A stretch of 64,000 bases of DNA from Treponema sp. OMZ 798 (GTDB lineage: Bacteria > Spirochaetota > Spirochaetia > Treponematales > Treponemataceae): assembly GCF_024181385.1 (NCBI RefSeq), contig NZ_CP051305.1, positions 868,001 to 932,000 on the forward strand, read 5' to 3'. Shown here piece after piece: positions 50,597-59,112 of the stretch. Position numbers and translations under genes: made by a program. Position 1 is the stretch's first letter; the number at the start of each line of letters is the position of its first letter. The notes below the pieces were generated by a model. The model did not search any database, had not been told where the DNA came from, and saw only the letters and a list, made by a program, of their open reading frames with translations.

Positions 50597-51463
50597 TTAT
50601 AAATTTTCTACTTCTGTTTTTGAAAGCCCTGTCATATGCATAATAAAGTCAAGTTCGCACTTGGCTTGTTTCATAAGCTTTGCCGTTTCAATAGCTTTTT
50701 GGTGGGCGCCTTCATCAATACCTTGTTCAAACCCTTCTCGATAACCCTCACTTATACAAGAAGCCCTGTCATGTTCATATTTCATGCGGGATTCATACAG
50801 CCATTTATCTCTAGGACTCATTTCCATTAATTCTATCGTTGCATTCGCTTTTTTCATCATCGGTGATTCTTGTGATAACATGGTACGTACCTCCCTGTCA
50901 TTTGTTTCGATAAATTTCAACCAGTTTAATAAGCGTTTCTTTTTATTATGACTATATTTACCTTCTTTTAAGAGTCTTGCTTTTTCAAGGTTTAGTATAT
51001 GAATCTCAAGTTTTGAAACTAAAGGCTCTTTTGTGTCTTGTTCAAGAATAACATACTTATTGTGTAAACGCCTATTCTTATTAAAGCCCTGACCTATCAA
51101 GTTTATTGTAATACATTTTGGAAGCTTTGTATAGTCTTGCCCTTGTTTTATACCGGCATTGTACATCTTAGACCAATAATACAAGGTTCTTTCAGGAAAA
51201 TCAAAATGCCATCTGCTTTGAATTTCAATATCTACAAAGGTTCCGTTCTTTAGTCTTAGTTTGATATCCAAGATACCTAGCTTTTCACTTAAAAGCTCCT
51301 TATGAAACTCCTTATCCAAAAGTTCCAATCCTGCAATATTTTCAGATGGAATGTCTAAGATACATTCCAGCAAGTCCTGTAGCACGTCCTTGTTTTCATC
51401 CACTCCGAAGACTCTTTTAAAAGCATAGTCATTGCGGAGTGTTATTGTAAAAAGTCTTTCCAT
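50597..51463 (-). CDS. Rpn family (PD-(D/E)XK nuclease / putative transposase)
   Basis: 288 residues. TLRNDYAFKRVFGVDENKDVLQDLLECIL is the family start; the nuclease pattern LDIKLRLKNGTFVDIEIQ has Asp and a Glu-x-Gln triad. Members (RpnA-E in E. coli) promote recombination and cut DNA. A Gly/Glu-rich repeat in the C-terminal half ends with MHMTGLSKTEVENL, as in the second Rpn gene at the window end. Probable promoter: TTGCAA-17-TATGAA at about 51512-51540 on the minus strand. Confidence 0.88.
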   Translation of the reverse strand: MERLFTITLRNDYAFKRVFGVDENKDVLQDLLECILDIPSENIAGLELLDKEFHKELLSEKLGILDIKLRLKNGTFVDIEIQSRWHFDFPERTLYYWSKMYNAGIKQGQDYTKLPKCITINLIGQGFNKNRRLHNKYVILEQDTKEPLVSKLEIHILNLEKARLLKEGKYSHNKKKRLLNWLKFIETNDREVRTMLSQESPMMKKANATIELMEMSPRDKWLYESRMKYEHDRASCISEGYREGFEQGIDEGAHQKAIETAKLMKQAKCELDFIMHMTGLSKTEVENL

Positions 51464-51652
51464 TTTTACCTCTTGAAATAATTTTTACGAAGAGAAAAAA
51501 ATCCCTCTTTCATAATTATTGTATGAAGAGTTTGCAATAAATAGTAAAATTTAAAAAAGGAACTTTGGAAAATACGAATGATGGAAATGTCGAATGGTGA
51601 AAAGCTGGAATCTCGAATGACAAATGTCGTCCTTCTCACTTTCCCCTTCCCC

Positions 51653-51681
51653 TTGCTTTTTTAGGCATTCTTTGATAGACT
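51653..51681 (+). promoter_or_regulatory. Promoter with start codon at +1 (leaderless)
   Basis: TTGCTT, 17 bases, TAGACT ending at 51681; ATG at 51689 seven bases later. No Shine-Dalgarno sequence. The match of both boxes is moderate. Confidence 0.55.
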
Positions 51682-51688
51682 TAAGCTC

Positions 51689-53437
51689 ATGGCAAAGACA
51701 GTAGACGATAAAAAGATTATTTACACGATGGACAGGGTTTCAAGAACCCATGGAACAAAACAGGTTTTAAAGGACATAAGCCTTTCTTATTTTTACGGTG
51801 CAAAAATAGGCGTTATAGGTTCTAACGGCTCAGGTAAGTCAAGCCTCTTGCGCATTATGGCAGGGATTGACGGGGATTATACGGGCGAGGTTTCTTCGGC
51901 CCCCGGCTATACAATAGGCTATCTTGAACAGGAGCCCCAGCTTCAAAGCGGTAAGACGGTGCGAGAGGTTGTTTCCGAGGGTGTTCAGGAATTGGTAGAC
52001 CTCCTTGCGGAATTCGACAAGATAAACGAGGCCTTCGGAGACCCCGATGCCGATATGGATAAGCTCATGGAAAAACAGGCAAAGGTGCAGGAAAAGCTCG
52101 ATGCGACCGATGCATGGAATTTGGACAGCCGCCTCGACCTTGCAATGGAAGCCCTGCGCTGCCCGCCCGCCGATCAGGTAATAGATGTTCTTTCCGGTGG
52201 AGAAAAAAGACGCGTTGCCCTTTGCAGGCTCCTTCTTCAAAAGCCCGATATTCTTTTATTGGACGAACCGACCAACCATCTGGATGCCGAAACGGTAGCC
52301 TGGCTTGAGCGCCATCTTCATCAATATGCAGGAACAATTATCTGTGTAACCCACGACCGCTACTTTTTGGATAATGTTGCAGGCTGGATCTTGGAGCTTG
52401 ACCGCGGAGAGGGTATCCCGTGGAAGGGAAACTATTCGAGCTGGCTCGACCAAAAGCAAAAAAGGCTTGCCCTTGAAGAAAAGGGAGAAACCGAACGCCA
52501 AAAGGCTTTAAAACGGGAGCTGGAATGGATAGGCATGAGCCCCAAGGGAAGACATGCCAAGAGCAAGGCCCGTATCAACGAGTACGAAAAACTTTTAGCC
52601 CAAGGCTCAAAGGAAAAAATAAAGGATTCTCAAATTACCATTCCGCCGGGGCCGAGACTGGGTAATTTGGTTATAGACGTTAAAAATGCGGCAAAGCATT
52701 ACGGCGACAGAATCCTCTTCGATAAGCTTAATTTTTCGGTTCCTGCGGGAGCCATAGTCGGCATCATAGGACCTAACGGTGCAGGTAAGACGACCCTCTT
52801 TAAGATGATAGTCGGGGCTGCCGGTTTTGAAACTCCTGAAGGCACTGATCAAAAAAAGCAGATTGTAAAACCCGATGAGGGTGAAATCAAGATAGGGGAG
52901 TCCGTAAAACTTTGCTATGTAGACCAGACAAGGGAAAAGCTTGATCCCAATAAAACCGTTTGGGAACAGCTTTCAGACGGGCTCGATATCATAAAGCTTG
53001 GATCCGCCGACGGTTCTTCAGGTGTACGCGAGGTAAACTCAAGGGCCTATTGCTCTTGGTTTAACTTTTCGGGGCAGGATCAGTCCCGCAAGGTAGGCGT
53101 ACTTTCTGGCGGGGAGAGGAACAGGCTTAATTTGGCTATGATGCTAAAAGAGGGCGGAAACGTTTTAATGCTCGACGAGCCTACAAACGATTTGGACGTT
53201 ACCACCCTTAGAGCCTTGGAAGAGGCCTTAGAAAGCTTTGCTGGCTCAGTCCTCGTCATAAGCCACGACCGCTGGTTCTTGGACAGGGTTTGCTCTCATA
53301 TTCTCGCCTTCGAGGCTGACGGCGAAGTCGTATGGTTTGACGGTAACTGGACCGAATACGCCGAATGGAGACGCGAAAAATACGGTAAGGATGCCGATAC
53401 CCCTCACAGGGGCGTTTACAGAAAACTTGAAAGGTAG
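51689..53437 (+). CDS. ettA: ABC-F ATPase EttA
   Basis: 582 residues, cytosolic. Two ABC domains: the first with GSNGSGKSS and LLLDEPTNHLDAE, the second with GPNGAGKTT and LMLDEPTNDLD, and a linker rich in charged residues. The conserved path (FYGAKIGVIG, GWILELDRGEGIPWKGNYSSWL, IPPGPRLGN) is that of EttA, which throttles the first elongation step at low ATP. Likely leaderless mRNA. Confidence 0.93.
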   Translation: MAKTVDDKKIIYTMDRVSRTHGTKQVLKDISLSYFYGAKIGVIGSNGSGKSSLLRIMAGIDGDYTGEVSSAPGYTIGYLEQEPQLQSGKTVREVVSEGVQELVDLLAEFDKINEAFGDPDADMDKLMEKQAKVQEKLDATDAWNLDSRLDLAMEALRCPPADQVIDVLSGGEKRRVALCRLLLQKPDILLLDEPTNHLDAETVAWLERHLHQYAGTIICVTHDRYFLDNVAGWILELDRGEGIPWKGNYSSWLDQKQKRLALEEKGETERQKALKRELEWIGMSPKGRHAKSKARINEYEKLLAQGSKEKIKDSQITIPPGPRLGNLVIDVKNAAKHYGDRILFDKLNFSVPAGAIVGIIGPNGAGKTTLFKMIVGAAGFETPEGTDQKKQIVKPDEGEIKIGESVKLCYVDQTREKLDPNKTVWEQLSDGLDIIKLGSADGSSGVREVNSRAYCSWFNFSGQDQSRKVGVLSGGERNRLNLAMMLKEGGNVLMLDEPTNDLDVTTLRALEEALESFAGSVLVISHDRWFLDRVCSHILAFEADGEVVWFDGNWTEYAEWRREKYGKDADTPHRGVYRKLER

Positions 53438-53440
53438 ATT

Positions 53441-54172
53441 ATGAAAAGCCCTAAGATGATTATCTTCGATTATGGAAATACCCTTATTTATGAAAGAGAG
53501 CTTGATTTACACAGGGCTTATAAGGCCCTCTATGCTCAAATTCATAAAAATCCCAATAAAATAAGCTTTACCTCTTTTTACGAAAAAGGTATGGCTATTT
53601 TTGAAAAGGTAAGATCCAGGGCTTTGCAAAACGATTTGGAAATACACACCCATAGTTTTTATAACTGTCTTTTTCAAAGTCTTAATATAGAATTTAAACT
53701 TTCTTACACGGAACTGGAGCTTCTTTTTTGGGAAGCTCTGGCTCCCTGCATGGCAATGCCCAATATCGAAAGTTTTTTATCCTTTTTGGAAAGCAAAAAT
53801 ATAAGGACTGCCGTCATAAGCAATATTGCCTTTTCAGGAGAAGCTCTCACTGCCAGAATCAATAAATATCTCCCTTACAACAAATTCGAATTTATAATAG
53901 CTTCAAGCGAGTACGGCTTTAGAAAGCCCGATTCCCTCCTTTTTGAAGCAGCCTTAAAAAAGGCTAATCTTTCCGCAGATGAGGTTTGGTATTGCGGGGA
54001 TAATCCTCGGGCCGATATTATAGGGCCGGCCGCTCTGGGCATAAAGCCTGTTTTGTTTACAAGCAGCTTGGCCTGTCCTTACGATAACGAAACCCATATT
54101 TCTCCCGATTTTGAATTTACCAGTGTCAGCGATTGGAATGAGCTTATACATTTAATGGAAGGGTTATTTTAA
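53441..54172 (+). CDS. HAD-superfamily hydrolase
   Basis: 243 residues. Motif I is FDYGNTL (the nucleophile Asp followed by Gly in place of the second Asp), motif III about AVISN and EFIIASSEYGFRKPD, motif IV WYCGDNPRADIIG. Loss of the second Asp occurs in some HADs and suggests a different substrate or phosphatase weakness. Three bases after ettA, so likely coupled to it. Confidence 0.85.
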   Translation: MKSPKMIIFDYGNTLIYERELDLHRAYKALYAQIHKNPNKISFTSFYEKGMAIFEKVRSRALQNDLEIHTHSFYNCLFQSLNIEFKLSYTELELLFWEALAPCMAMPNIESFLSFLESKNIRTAVISNIAFSGEALTARINKYLPYNKFEFIIASSEYGFRKPDSLLFEAALKKANLSADEVWYCGDNPRADIIGPAALGIKPVLFTSSLACPYDNETHISPDFEFTSVSDWNELIHLMEGLF

Positions 54173-54232
54173 GCTCTACAAATTGGTACCGCACCCTATT
54201 GACAAATTCACAATATAGTTCAAAATAGAAAG

Positions 54233-55735
54233 ATGAATAAAAGAATAACTTGGATAAATACTATTATCTTTTTAACTCTTCTGTTAGCGGCTATTTTTTT
54301 TATGCCGCAAAAGGCTCCGGCTACATCTAATAACAATTCTGGTTCCGGAGAGGTTGATACTAATTTACGATATCTTGAATCCGTTTACAAGCTGCTCCAA
54401 GAAAATTATGTGGATGAGATAGACCCTGCCGTTTTATACAAAGGAGCTATGGAGGGAATGCTTAATTCCCTTGAAGATCCCTATACTTCATATATTTTTA
54501 AGGATACAACTGTAGGCCATGATTTGGAGGATACTACAACCGGTGTTTTTTGCGGTATAGGTGTTCACATTACAAAGTCGAATATATCCACCCCTGAAAG
54601 ACCTGCCTATGTAGAAATAGCAAGCCCGATTGAAGGCACCCCCGGATGGAGAGCAGGTTTACAGCCCGGAGATTATATTATCGAAATAGACGGTGTTAAA
54701 ACCGAAGATATTACCCAAGAAGATGTTTTGAATATGCTTAGGGGAAAAGAAGGTACTCAGGTTACGATAAAAATTCTTCGAGGTAAAAACCTAAAATTTG
54801 ACCTTACCATAACGAGGGCCTTAATCGAAGTGCCTACAATAAAATATACAAAAATCGGAAAGGATATTGCTTACATCCGCTTAATAGAATTTAACCCGAA
54901 TTCTGCAAAAAGAATAACCGAGGCAATAGAAAAACTTCAAGAAGAAGGCTGCACAAAGCTCATCTTGGATTTAAAAAATAATCCGGGAGGTTTGATTTCG
55001 AGTTCTATAGATGTTGCAAGTATTTTTTTGGATTCCGGAGTTGTAGTTTCTACAAAGGGAAGAGCCAGAGGAACCAGCGAAACTCATAAGGTCCGCAGGT
55101 TTACAAAAAAAATACCTAAGGAAATGCCCATAGTTGTTCTTATAAATGAGGGTTCTGCAAGTGCTTCCGAAATTGTTTCAGGAGCTTTAAAGGATCATAA
55201 ACGGGCCTATCTTGTAGGTACCCGCTCCTACGGCAAGGGACTGGTACAAAGTGTAGTTCAGCTTAGCGAAAAAGAACTCGTGAAGTTAACAATAGCCCGC
55301 TACTATTCTCCAAGCGGGGCAAACATAGATAAGCTCGGAATCCTTCCAGACTTAGAGGTTGTAAGGCTTAATTTTACACCGGATGAAGAAAAAAACGTGC
55401 TTGAGCTTTTAAAGACTTCTAAGATTGCAGATTTTACCAGGAGCAAGGCCTCTCTTTCAAAAGCCGAAATGATAGACTTTGCTAAAAAACTTGGCAGAGA
55501 ATACAATGTAAGACATGAGCTTATTTTGCGCCTTATAAAGGTTGAATATTACCGCTCCCATGAAAGCCCTGTTATAGATGAAGATGATGAACAGCTTAAA
55601 GCCGCTGTAAATCTATTAAACACACAGGATGTAAATGATCTTTGTAAGACCACAAAGACTCTTTTTGAGATGCAGGAAGAAGAAAAAGCAAAAGCTGAAA
55701 ATAAAGATAAAGCTATAACTGAAGATAAAAACTAA
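54233..55735 (+). CDS. S41 C-terminal processing peptidase
   Basis: 500 residues with a signal anchor (about 9-26). PDZ domain (about 90-180) then the S41 serine peptidase domain, with Ser in NEGSASASEIVSGAL and Lys in GTRSYGKGLVQSV as the catalytic pair. It trims C-termini of envelope proteins. A TTGACA occurs 34 bases before the ATG, but the -10 match is weak. The stop overlaps rsmE by one base (TAATG). Confidence 0.93.
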   Translation: MNKRITWINTIIFLTLLLAAIFFMPQKAPATSNNNSGSGEVDTNLRYLESVYKLLQENYVDEIDPAVLYKGAMEGMLNSLEDPYTSYIFKDTTVGHDLEDTTTGVFCGIGVHITKSNISTPERPAYVEIASPIEGTPGWRAGLQPGDYIIEIDGVKTEDITQEDVLNMLRGKEGTQVTIKILRGKNLKFDLTITRALIEVPTIKYTKIGKDIAYIRLIEFNPNSAKRITEAIEKLQEEGCTKLILDLKNNPGGLISSSIDVASIFLDSGVVVSTKGRARGTSETHKVRRFTKKIPKEMPIVVLINEGSASASEIVSGALKDHKRAYLVGTRSYGKGLVQSVVQLSEKELVKLTIARYYSPSGANIDKLGILPDLEVVRLNFTPDEEKNVLELLKTSKIADFTRSKASLSKAEMIDFAKKLGREYNVRHELILRLIKVEYYRSHESPVIDEDDEQLKAAVNLLNTQDVNDLCKTTKTLFEMQEEEKAKAENKDKAITEDKN

Positions 55736-56508
55736 TGAAGCAGCTGATTGTTTCCGCAGAGCCGGATAAGGATCTTATCCGGCTGGATAAAAAAGATTAT
55801 AACTACCTTGTTTCCGTGCGGAGAATTAAAGAAGGGCAGGTTTTAAAAATTTCTTTAAACGGAATCAGACCTGCCTTTGCCGAAATTTTAAAGATTAATA
55901 TCGAAAAAAAATATATAGAGCTTAAACTTTTAAAGGAAGAAGATGCCTTAGCGTCCGCCCCTTTTACATCCTGTGTAGAAATTATTTTAATGCAGTGGCT
56001 TATAAAGGGGAATCACATGGATATCGCTGTAAGGCAGGCTTCGGAAGCGGGCTGTGCTCTCATTGTTCCTGTGCTGGGAGAATTCTCTCTTATAAAAAAG
56101 GAAAATATAAATCAAACCGAAAGACGGGAGCGGCTTATCAGGGAGGCAAGGCAGCAGTCAGGCTCCCTTGTGAATACCAAGATTCTTCCTGCGCAAGAGC
56201 TCAAAACCGCCTTGGATGAGGTTTTGGACTACACGGCAAACAAGGAAACAGCCTTTATAATGCTGAGCGAAAAAAAGACTGACTCCTTGAGTTTTTTTGA
56301 CTGCCTATCAGAAAATACCGAGGTAATAGTTCTTGCTGTAGGCTGTGAGGGCGGCATAAGTCCTAAAGAGGCTGAGTTTTTAAAAGAACATAAATTTAAA
56401 GAAGTGCATTTTAATACAAATGTGCTCCGTGCCGAAACGGCTGCAATTTATTCGATTGCGGCGGCTCAGGTTGTAATGGAGGAAAAAGGTGGCTGTAAAA
56501 AGAATTAA
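55735..56508 (+). CDS. rsmE: 16S rRNA (uracil1498-N3)-methyltransferase RsmE
   Basis: 257 residues. SPOUT family: N-terminal PUA-like part and the knot region with IGPEGG-like AVGCEGGISPKEAEFL, followed by LRAETAAIYSIAA. It methylates U1498 of 16S rRNA. The stop lies 20 bases inside the wecG-type gene. Confidence 0.9.
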   Translation: MKQLIVSAEPDKDLIRLDKKDYNYLVSVRRIKEGQVLKISLNGIRPAFAEILKINIEKKYIELKLLKEEDALASAPFTSCVEIILMQWLIKGNHMDIAVRQASEAGCALIVPVLGEFSLIKKENINQTERRERLIREARQQSGSLVNTKILPAQELKTALDEVLDYTANKETAFIMLSEKKTDSLSFFDCLSENTEVIVLAVGCEGGISPKEAEFLKEHKFKEVHFNTNVLRAETAAIYSIAAAQVVMEEKGGCKKN

Positions 56509-57232
56509 TTTTTTAAATGTTCCTCTTGATGTTTTGCATGAAGAAGATATAGAAGAAACCGTGATGAGTCTTTTAAATAAAGAAGGGCCTCAGCAGGTTA
56601 TATTTATGACGATTTGGGATGTACTTAAAGCCCGCCGTAACGGAGAGTTTAGAAACATGGTTGAACAAGCCGCTCTTTGCTTGCCTGTTTCAAAGAGCTT
56701 GATAAGAGGCGCCCGTTTTTTAAAAAAAGATGTGCCTGTAAGACGGCAGCAGTTTTCTGTAGTTATAGATTTTCTAAACGTTATAGATTCTCACTATAAG
56801 AGCCTCTATCTTTTCGGAGGACGGCAGGAAAGCCTTGTCATTGCCGAAAAAAATGTAAGAAGCACATTTCCCGGTCTGCGCTTGGTGGGCCGCTTTGCAG
56901 GCTTCTATCATAAGTCGATGGAACCCCATATTATTTCGGCTATTTCAAAGGCTGCCCCCTCTGTAGTAATTATAGGCAAGGGTGTTCCCGGAGGAAGAAA
57001 GTGGATTTACCGCAATAAGGAGCATTTTAATTCGGGACTTTTTATAAGATATGCAAACCTGATAGATATTTTTTCCAAATTTAAAAAACGCCCTTCCGAA
57101 AAACTTTTTGATTCAGGATGGGATTTTATAATTCCCGTTATCAAAAATCCTTTTAGAATTTTTACTTTTTTCGGCTATCTTTGGTACAATATTTTATTGT
57201 TGTTTTATAGGTTGTTTAGAAAAGATGAATAG
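56489..57232 (+). CDS. WecG/TagA/CpsF-family glycosyltransferase
   Basis: 247 residues starting at GTG with GGAGG seven bases before, inside rsmE. FLNVPLDVLHEEDI and IIGKGVPGGRKWIYRNKEHF are characteristic of GT26 enzymes that put N-acetylmannosamine or similar on undecaprenyl-linked lipids. It ends with a short membrane-associated tail. Part of a four-gene operon (ctp-rsmE-wecG-unknown). Confidence 0.9.
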   Translation: MAVKRINFLNVPLDVLHEEDIEETVMSLLNKEGPQQVIFMTIWDVLKARRNGEFRNMVEQAALCLPVSKSLIRGARFLKKDVPVRRQQFSVVIDFLNVIDSHYKSLYLFGGRQESLVIAEKNVRSTFPGLRLVGRFAGFYHKSMEPHIISAISKAAPSVVIIGKGVPGGRKWIYRNKEHFNSGLFIRYANLIDIFSKFKKRPSEKLFDSGWDFIIPVIKNPFRIFTFFGYLWYNILLLFYRLFRKDE

Positions 57233-57240
57233 GTAAATTT

Positions 57241-58368
57241 ATGGAAAACTTTTTGATGAGTGTATCGATGTTCTTTTATAAGATGCAGGATAAGGTTAGT
57301 ATGACTGTGTCCCTTTTTGTGATTGCAGGATGTCTAATCGGCATTTTTCTTGTCCTATTTATTGCAAGTACAAAGGTTAGAAAAATAAACTCTGTGTTTG
57401 CAATAATATTATCAACCGTCATATCCTGTATTTTAATGATTCCTTTAATGACGGCTTTTAATTCTTTTGTAAGCAAAAAAATAGTCAATGAGGTAACTAA
57501 CAGTCAGCTTGCAGAAATAGAAGCCCGCAAGGCTAAAATAAAACTTCTTGCTGCAAATCAAGAGTTAAAAGAAAAGGAAAAAGAAATCCTTGACAATAAA
57601 ATAAATATGCAAAAGCAATCCATCGAAATAAGCGGCTTAGAAGACAGCTTGAGGGTTTTACAAAATACTCAACTGAACATGCAGAGTTTTAAGGAAATAT
57701 TGGAGCTGGGATTACTGGAAGCAAATTTAAAACAAACCAATTTATATCGAAACCGGTTAAGCGGTATTACAACCGGAATGGGCTTAAAAGCCGATCAATA
57801 TTATGATGAGGGCCTTGTAGTATTAACCCACGATATCGACGCAAAATTCGGTGTGGATTTAAAAAAAATTAAAATTACCGTATCAAAAGATTTTCCGAAT
57901 ATTCTTTGGATAAAAGACATTCAGCCTAAATTTTTGGGTGCAAGTAAAAACAAGCACATAAAAGAAGTTGCCGAAATAAGGCGGGTCGATATAAAAAATA
58001 ATATTAAAACCTATAGCATCCTAAACGGACAAGCCGAGGTGAAAAGGGCAAATCAATATGCGGATCTATGTGAACAAGAGTATCAAACCCGTTTAAGTCA
58101 AGGCCTTGAAACGAATTTTATGAATGCCGCCGTTTCAAAGCTGGCCGAAAATTTTATAAAACTTATTTTAAGCCCTCTAAAAAAAGAAATCAGATTTGAT
58201 TCCGGCTTGGATGGACTTACTATGTCGTTGGAAGATTATATTGAAGGTGAATTAAAAGAAATAAGAGCAAAACGCTTGGGACTTGAAGACAGTAATAAAA
58301 ACCTTGATGCAGAAACTGAAATAAAAGAAAAAGAACTTGAAAAGTTAAAATCGAAGATTGGAGACTGA
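57241..58368 (+). CDS. Membrane protein with coiled coil, possibly DUF4230-like
   Basis: 375 residues. Two membrane helices (about 17-38 and 48-70), a long coiled-coil segment (about 80-135; EIEARKAKIKLLAANQELKE), then a beta-rich part around KFGVDLKKIKITVSKDFPNI that is similar to the DUF4230 pattern, and a coiled C-terminal end. No function known; DUF4230 proteins in other phyla are equally uncharacterised. Eight bases after wecG. Confidence 0.65.
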   Translation: MENFLMSVSMFFYKMQDKVSMTVSLFVIAGCLIGIFLVLFIASTKVRKINSVFAIILSTVISCILMIPLMTAFNSFVSKKIVNEVTNSQLAEIEARKAKIKLLAANQELKEKEKEILDNKINMQKQSIEISGLEDSLRVLQNTQLNMQSFKEILELGLLEANLKQTNLYRNRLSGITTGMGLKADQYYDEGLVVLTHDIDAKFGVDLKKIKITVSKDFPNILWIKDIQPKFLGASKNKHIKEVAEIRRVDIKNNIKTYSILNGQAEVKRANQYADLCEQEYQTRLSQGLETNFMNAAVSKLAENFIKLILSPLKKEIRFDSGLDGLTMSLEDYIEGELKEIRAKRLGLEDSNKNLDAETEIKEKELEKLKSKIGD

Positions 58369-58422
58369 TGCTCAGCAATAGGTACACAACTTTTAATTGT
58401 TTTTGACAAATTGTATTAAGAC

Positions 58423-58451
58423 TTGACATATGCTCTGTAAGGCGGTAGAAT
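58423..58451 (+). promoter_or_regulatory. Promoter of the BrnT/BrnA cassette
   Basis: TTGACA, 17 bases, TAGAAT; AGGGTAGGG precedes the BrnT ATG. Another TTGACA at 58403-58408 lies just upstream but has no good -10 box. Confidence 0.75.
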
Positions 58452-58468
58452 ACAATCAAGGGTAGGGT

Positions 58469-58771
58469 ATGACAGAATCTTCAGGCCGATTTGAATGGGA
58501 TAACGAGAAAAACAGTATAAATATAAAAAAACATGGAATTGATTTTGCAGAAATTTTATCTGTTTTTGATGATCCATATTTTTATGAAATATATGATATA
58601 AATCATTCGGCCGAAGAAGATCGCTTTGTAGGAATCGGTATAGTTAACGGTCTTCTTGTCGTTGTTGTATCTTATACAGAACGCAGCAAGATAAGACTTA
58701 TTTCAGCTCGTAGAGCTACAAGATTAGAAAAAGAGGTGTATTATGAAAAAAGAAAAAATATTGACAGCTGA
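58469..58771 (+). CDS. brnT: BrnT-family toxin
   Basis: 100 residues. The family start FEWDNEKNSINIKKHGIDFAE with the conserved WD.. K...N..KHG and the C-terminal IRLISARRATRLEKEVY (ARxAT/RE motif) match BrnT, a RelE-like RNase. Toxin-first order is usual for BrnTA. Confidence 0.92.
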   Translation: MTESSGRFEWDNEKNSINIKKHGIDFAEILSVFDDPYFYEIYDINHSAEEDRFVGIGIVNGLLVVVVSYTERSKIRLISARRATRLEKEVYYEKRKNIDS

Positions 58772-59003
58772 ACGCATTGCAGAAATAACGTCACATGAAA
58801 TCGATTTATCGGATATACCTGAAATAACAAAAGAACAATGGGAAAAAGGGCATTTTAAAAATAAACCTACTTTATCTGTATCAATAGATGGTGATAATGT
58901 TTCATGGTTAGAAAAAATAGATAGTTCTGTAAATGAATATACGGTAAACAAAATTTTGCGGTGGGCAAGACAAAACGGTTATCCTGTTGCAGTACAAGGA
59001 TAA
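58743..59003 (+). CDS. brnA: BrnA-family antitoxin
   Basis: 86 residues beginning 29 bases inside brnT behind an AGAGGTG site. The C-terminal LSVSIDGDNVSWLEK followed by NKILRWARQNGY is the ribbon-helix-helix part that binds DNA and neutralises BrnT. Autoregulation by the BrnTA complex is expected. Confidence 0.88.
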   Translation: MKKEKILTAERIAEITSHEIDLSDIPEITKEQWEKGHFKNKPTLSVSIDGDNVSWLEKIDSSVNEYTVNKILRWARQNGYPVAVQG

Positions 59004-59036
59004 AATTCCGGTATACTTTACAATTTTCCCTCTTTT

Positions 59037-59091
59037 CCTTAAAATAAGGTAAACCTTCTACAAAATAAAACTTTTTGGAAGGTTTACCTTA
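59037..59091. repeat. Alternative hairpins in the leader of the M16 peptidase gene
   Basis: TAAGGTAAACCTTC/GAAGGTTTACCTTA forms a 14-bp perfect stem (59045-59058 with 59078-59091). Its left arm can alternatively pair with CCTTA at 59037-59041, so two exclusive structures exist, as in attenuators. A TATAAT lies just after it at 59093-59098. Confidence 0.7.
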
Positions 59092-59112
59092 ATATAATTT
59101 TAGGAAGACCTT

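Noticed and set aside
54199..54227. Promoter of the S41 peptidase gene (TTGACA at 54199)
   Set aside because: At 17 bases the -10 position reads AAAATA, only two matches; left unassigned.
59070..59098. Promoter for the M16 peptidase at TATAAT 59093
   Set aside because: No -35 element at 16-18 bases, and the start would fall in the ribosome site, so not listed as a promoter.
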